NCBI GenBank assembly: GCA_963995505.1
Contig: OZ023183.1
Span: 15,000,671-15,064,670 of the forward strand
Reading direction: 5' to 3'
From: Hypericum androsaemum
Taxonomy: Eukaryota; Streptophyta; Magnoliopsida; Malpighiales; Hypericaceae
Length of the DNA stretch: 64,000 bases
Position numbers and translations under genes: made by a program. The notes under the pieces are model-generated. The model made no database searches. It was not told the DNA's origin and saw only the letters and a program-made list of their open reading frames with translations. This document shows positions 60,735 to 64,000 of the stretch, piece by piece (the stretch's first letter is position 1; each line of letters opens with the position of its first letter).

Positions 60735-62532
60735 CTGCATATCGATTCTTAGTACACAAGTCAAATAACTCTGATGTTCACATAAATACTATCATAGAAG
60801 CTAGGGATGCTTCATTCTTTGAGAAAATCTTTCCTCACAAATCTCGAACTGGTGTTGACCGTCAAGTTGACAAAAATGGGAGCAATGTGGGGGGAGAGGA
60901 ACCTCAAGATGAAGTTGAAGAGCCTAGACGTAGGAAAAGGGCTAGAAAAAAAAAGTCCTTCAGATCAGATTTCCTAACATATCTGTTAGAAAAGGATCCA
61001 GTAACCTATAAAGAAGCAATATCTTCTACAAACTCTGCTCTTTGGAAAAAAGCGGTGAATAGTGAGATAAAGTCTATTTTACATAATCACACTTGAAAAC
61101 TAGTAGATTTTCCTCCGGGTAGTAAACCACTAGGCCATAAGTGGATCTTCAAAAAGAAGATAAAGCCTGATGGTACAGTGGATAAGTACAAAGCAAGACT
61201 TGTTGTTAAAGGCTACAAGAAAATTGAGGGTGTTGATTATTTTGACACATATGCTCCTGTCTCCAGAAAAATATCTATTAGGTTAGTCATAGCCTTGGCG
61301 GCTTTGTTTAACCTAGAGATCTATCAAATAGATGTGAAGACGGCCTTCCTTAATGGAGATTTGGAAGAGGAGATTTACATGGAGCAACCCGAAGGGTTTG
61401 TGGTTCCAGGTAAAGAACATAAGGTGTGTAAACTTGTAAAATCCTTGTATGGACTAAAACAAGCACCTAAACAATGGCACGAAAAGTTTGATAGTGTAAT
61501 GCTATCTAACGGATTTCAGATAAACCAATGTGATAAATGTGTCTACGTAAAAGGAGATGATAACGACTATGTGATAGTTTGTCTCTACGTAGATGACATG
61601 TTGATCGTGGGTAATAATGATAATATCAAAATTATCAAGAGAATGTTGTCGCAAAATTTTGACATGAAAGACTTGGGACAAGCTGATGTAATACTTGGGA
61701 TAAAAATTACCAAGACTTCAGAAGGTTACGCACTTTCCCATGGTCACCATATCGAAAAGATACTTGACAAATTCGATAAGGATAACAATGTAATTACGAG
61801 AACTCCTATGGAAGTGGTGTCGAGTCTCTGCAAGAATCGCGGAGGGAGTGTGAGATAACTAAAATATTCTAGAGTTATAGACAGTCTAATGTACCTCATG
61901 GACTATACTAGACCAGATATTGCAAACTCGGTTAACAGATTATCGAGATATACGAGTAATCCCAATTATGAATATTGAAAAGTGATAGTTAGAGTCCTTA
62001 GATAACTAAGGTACACTGCTAACTATGGATTACACTATACGAGATATTGCGCCATTCTGGAAGGGTATTCAGATGCGAACTGGATCTCGGACTCTAAGAA
62101 TATATAATCCACGAGTGGATACATATTTATAATTGGAGGAGCAGCAGTCTCGTGGAGATCATACAAACAAACTTGCATTGCTAGATCAACTATGGAATCA
62201 GAATTCATAGCGTTGGATCTAGCAGCTGAAGAGGCGGATTAGCTCCGAAGTTTCTTGGAGGACATCCCGATGTGGTCAAAACCAGTGCCTCCCATTAGCG
62301 TGCACTGTGATAGTCAATCAGCTATCGGAAGAGCACAAAAAATGTGTATAATGGAAAGTCTAGACACATACGTCGTAGACATAAATATGTGAAAATATTA
62401 TTGAGAACGGGTGTGATATCTTTAGACTATGTAAAGTCAAAAGAGAACATCGCAGATCTATTAACTAAAGGTCTAACGAGGGACCAAGTTGAGGTATCAT
62501 CGAGGGGAATGGGATTAAAGCCCACGAAATGA
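60735..62532 (+). pseudogene. Copia reverse transcriptase and RNase H remnant
   Basis: Continuation of the copia frame after the nested element. An RRRKRARKKKSF linker is followed by a TGA at 61094-61096 in place of the usual Trp, then the RT domain 61140-61858 (KWIFKKKIKPDG, TAFLNGDLEEEIYM, SLYGLKQAPKQW, LYVDDMLIVG: the YVDD catalytic core is intact). A stop at 61856-61858 is followed by the RNase H region in the same frame ([31 protein letters not shown]) with stops near 61976, 61999, 62105 and 62239. After a frameshift near 62341 comes the C-terminal tail SRHIRRRHKYVK ... NIADLLTKGL. Confidence 0.9.
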
Positions 62533-63128
62533 CCTAAACCCATGATGGCAACCCAACCTGGATCGTAAACTCCGATCTGCAGGTTCAAAGGGACAACCGA
62601 ATTGTGAGACTAGGGTCGAACAAAGTACTCAAAAAATTGAGTTCCTTACCTATTCCTATGATGAAAGAGTGATAGACCTGTCCATGTGAAGGTTAACCTT
62701 TAAGCTTTTAATGATCCTTATACTTCAAGTATATATAAGTGGGGTATGGCAGGATACTCCTTATAAGAGATCACCTATATCGAATGTAAAGGGGCCGCTT
62801 CTATGAGATGAGTTAAGGGCTAAATCTCTAGAGCATTCGATAAAGTTTCCAAGGCAGTCCAGGGCCAAAATGGACAACAACGAAAGAACCAAGTAGTGGT
62901 TTGAGAAGGAGTTGTGTGAGTACCTTTGTCTTGGTATACATAAAAATGTCGAACAGTTCAAGGCATCACGTTCACTGGTTGGCAAGTATATTCGAAGGTA
63001 TTTCACTAAGGAAGGTTCAATGTTTTCAACCACCTTTCCTAATACAACAAATTCTCGCAGAACTCCAAATTGCATGTAGCATTGGTAGGCTCATGTCATA
63101 TAAGCCATTTTGCATTCATGTGGGGGAT
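62533..63128 (+). other. 3' untranslated part of the large copia element
   Basis: Non-coding, ending in the polypurine tract GTGGGGGAT just before the 3' LTR at 63129. Confidence 0.75.
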
Positions 63129-64000
63129 TGTTGGAGAATTGGTTTATTAACCAATGAAGAGATGACCCAATACAAGTGAGTGTATTGAGTTTTGGCCCAA
63201 GTATTTAATTAGAGAGAGAATCCTAATTAAATATAATAACTAAGCTTTAGTGGGTAACTTTGAGCTAATTTAATTAGAGGTCACACCAATTGATTTTGAG
63301 TGTTTGTGAGATCAATACAAAGCTCGTTGATAGAGCTTCGTCACGATATATAACACTTGCAAAAATTCAATTCTCGGGGTGAATGAAAATTGGCTTTAAA
63401 GTGGTATGGTTGTTATTGAAATAAACACAATCCCACATTGTTTAGCGCACCATGCTGAGACAAATTTATAAGGGATTAGAAGTCTAGCATGGATAAACTG
63501 GTGGAGAAGAGAGAGGCTTCTCGCGCCGTCCATTTGTCCGTCCGGCCGGCTCAGTTAGGCTCGGCACGCGCGCGCCCCATCCCATCCCGGACTAGGCCGA
63601 ATTGGGCTCGGGCTCGGGTGCAGGTTGCGGGTTGCGGGATTGTGGGTTTGTGAGAATTGTTCTAGGTTCCAGGGCCTTATCTTTTTAGAGCTGGGCCGGA
63701 CTTGTTGTAGCGATCCTAGGCCCAAAAAGTCCTCTGGGCTTCTTGGGCTTCCGTTTGGACAAGCCCACGCTCTGGAACCTTCTTCTCCTTCCGGGTCGCT
63801 TTGAATTTAAATTTCAAATTTAAAATTCATGTCAATAAATGGGATAACAGCCAAATAAATATGGGATTTTTATGGGTCTTGTAACAGCCCATTTATTGGG
63901 TGGGTTAATGGCCTTATTATTAAATCTAGATTTGAATGTTGGAGGTCCTAGGCCCCCTATTAAAGGAGCCCTTCTTCTTCATTCCAAATCACCCCAGCTC
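63129..64000 (+). repeat. 3' LTR of the large copia element, truncated by window end
   Basis: 872 bp visible, matching 49054 to about 49866 of the 5' LTR with substitutions and an extra GC-rich stretch near 63590-63660. The remaining LTR and the right target duplication lie beyond the window. Confidence 0.88.

Larger units (their letters stand above)
49054..64000 (+). mobile_element. Large copia retrotransposon, interrupted by a gypsy element, cut by window end
   Basis: The 5' LTR at 49054-50236 and the 3' LTR from 63129 to beyond the window share TGTTGGAGAATT...; a polypurine tract CATGTGGGGGAT precedes the 3' LTR. Domain order gag, protease, integrase (51131-53431), then reverse transcriptase and RNase H (60735-62532), identifies Ty1/copia. 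Removing the nested element at 53432-60729 and one TAGTG copy rejoins the integrase C-terminus in the AQDSSAAYRFL region. Every domain carries stops or frameshifts, so it is inactive. The primer site is not recognisable. Confidence 0.92.

Overview
This is a stretch of nuclear DNA from a flowering plant, most likely a eudicot. It has GT-AG spliced genes with AT-rich introns, plant-type trihelix factors, a plant cytosolic FBPase and plant retrotransposon lineages (copia, Athila-like gypsy, Cassandra, TRIM, L1-type LINE, MULE). The species cannot be named from the sequence alone. Four host genes appear intact once spliced: two GT-2-like trihelix transcription factors in tail-to-tail orientation (2401-4429 on + and 15068-17441 on -), the spliceosomal and mRNA-decay subunit LSM3 (31137-32607, +, three exons) and cytosolic fructose-1,6-bisphosphatase (44546-48362, -, twelve exons, one intron with a GC donor). 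From memory, LSM3B, DF1 and GT-2 are also close neighbours in Arabidopsis (At1g76860, At1g76880, At1g76890), so the left half of the window looks like an old conserved gene block expanded by transposons.

Layout. 1-17.4 kb: the trihelix pair, separated by a 373-bp TRIM with perfect target duplication (6234-6606), a complete Cassandra element with 5S-rRNA-like LTRs (9737-10338) and a decayed L1-type LINE (12361-14210). 17.4-31 kb: gene-poor, with a Cassandra LTR remnant (19615-19953), a rigid 22-bp x 20 tandem repeat (20921-21360), a deleted copia element (22433-25185), SINE-like pieces and microsatellites. 31-37 kb: LSM3, then an F-box/FBD-type pseudogene on the minus strand split by a MULE-like element (34494-36316) that itself received a second MULE-like element (35442-36208) with a long GGA tract. 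37.3-43 kb: a decayed copia element cut off at a roughly 0.8-kb-arm inverted repeat (40122-43007). The right arm of that repeat contains a Pack-MULE (41657-42978) carrying a broken first-exon copy of a bromodomain-type gene. 43-48.5 kb: a LINE tail, an exact 99-bp tandem duplication and the FBPase gene with G-box and I-box motifs upstream. 49-64 kb: one large copia element (5' LTR 49054-50236; 3' LTR from 63129, cut by the window end) interrupted by a younger, non-autonomous Athila-like gypsy element (53432-60729) with a TAGTG target duplication.

The host genes do not form a pathway. Trihelix proteins are nuclear regulators, LSM3 works in U6 snRNP and mRNA decay, and cytosolic FBPase in sucrose synthesis. 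The most distinctive content is layered transposon history: several elements carry exact target-site duplications, so insertion order can be read. Other points worth a look are the hairpin-forming inverted repeat with promoter-like arms, the Pack-MULE, and similar TTGGCGG palindromes in the LTRs of two unrelated retrotransposon families.
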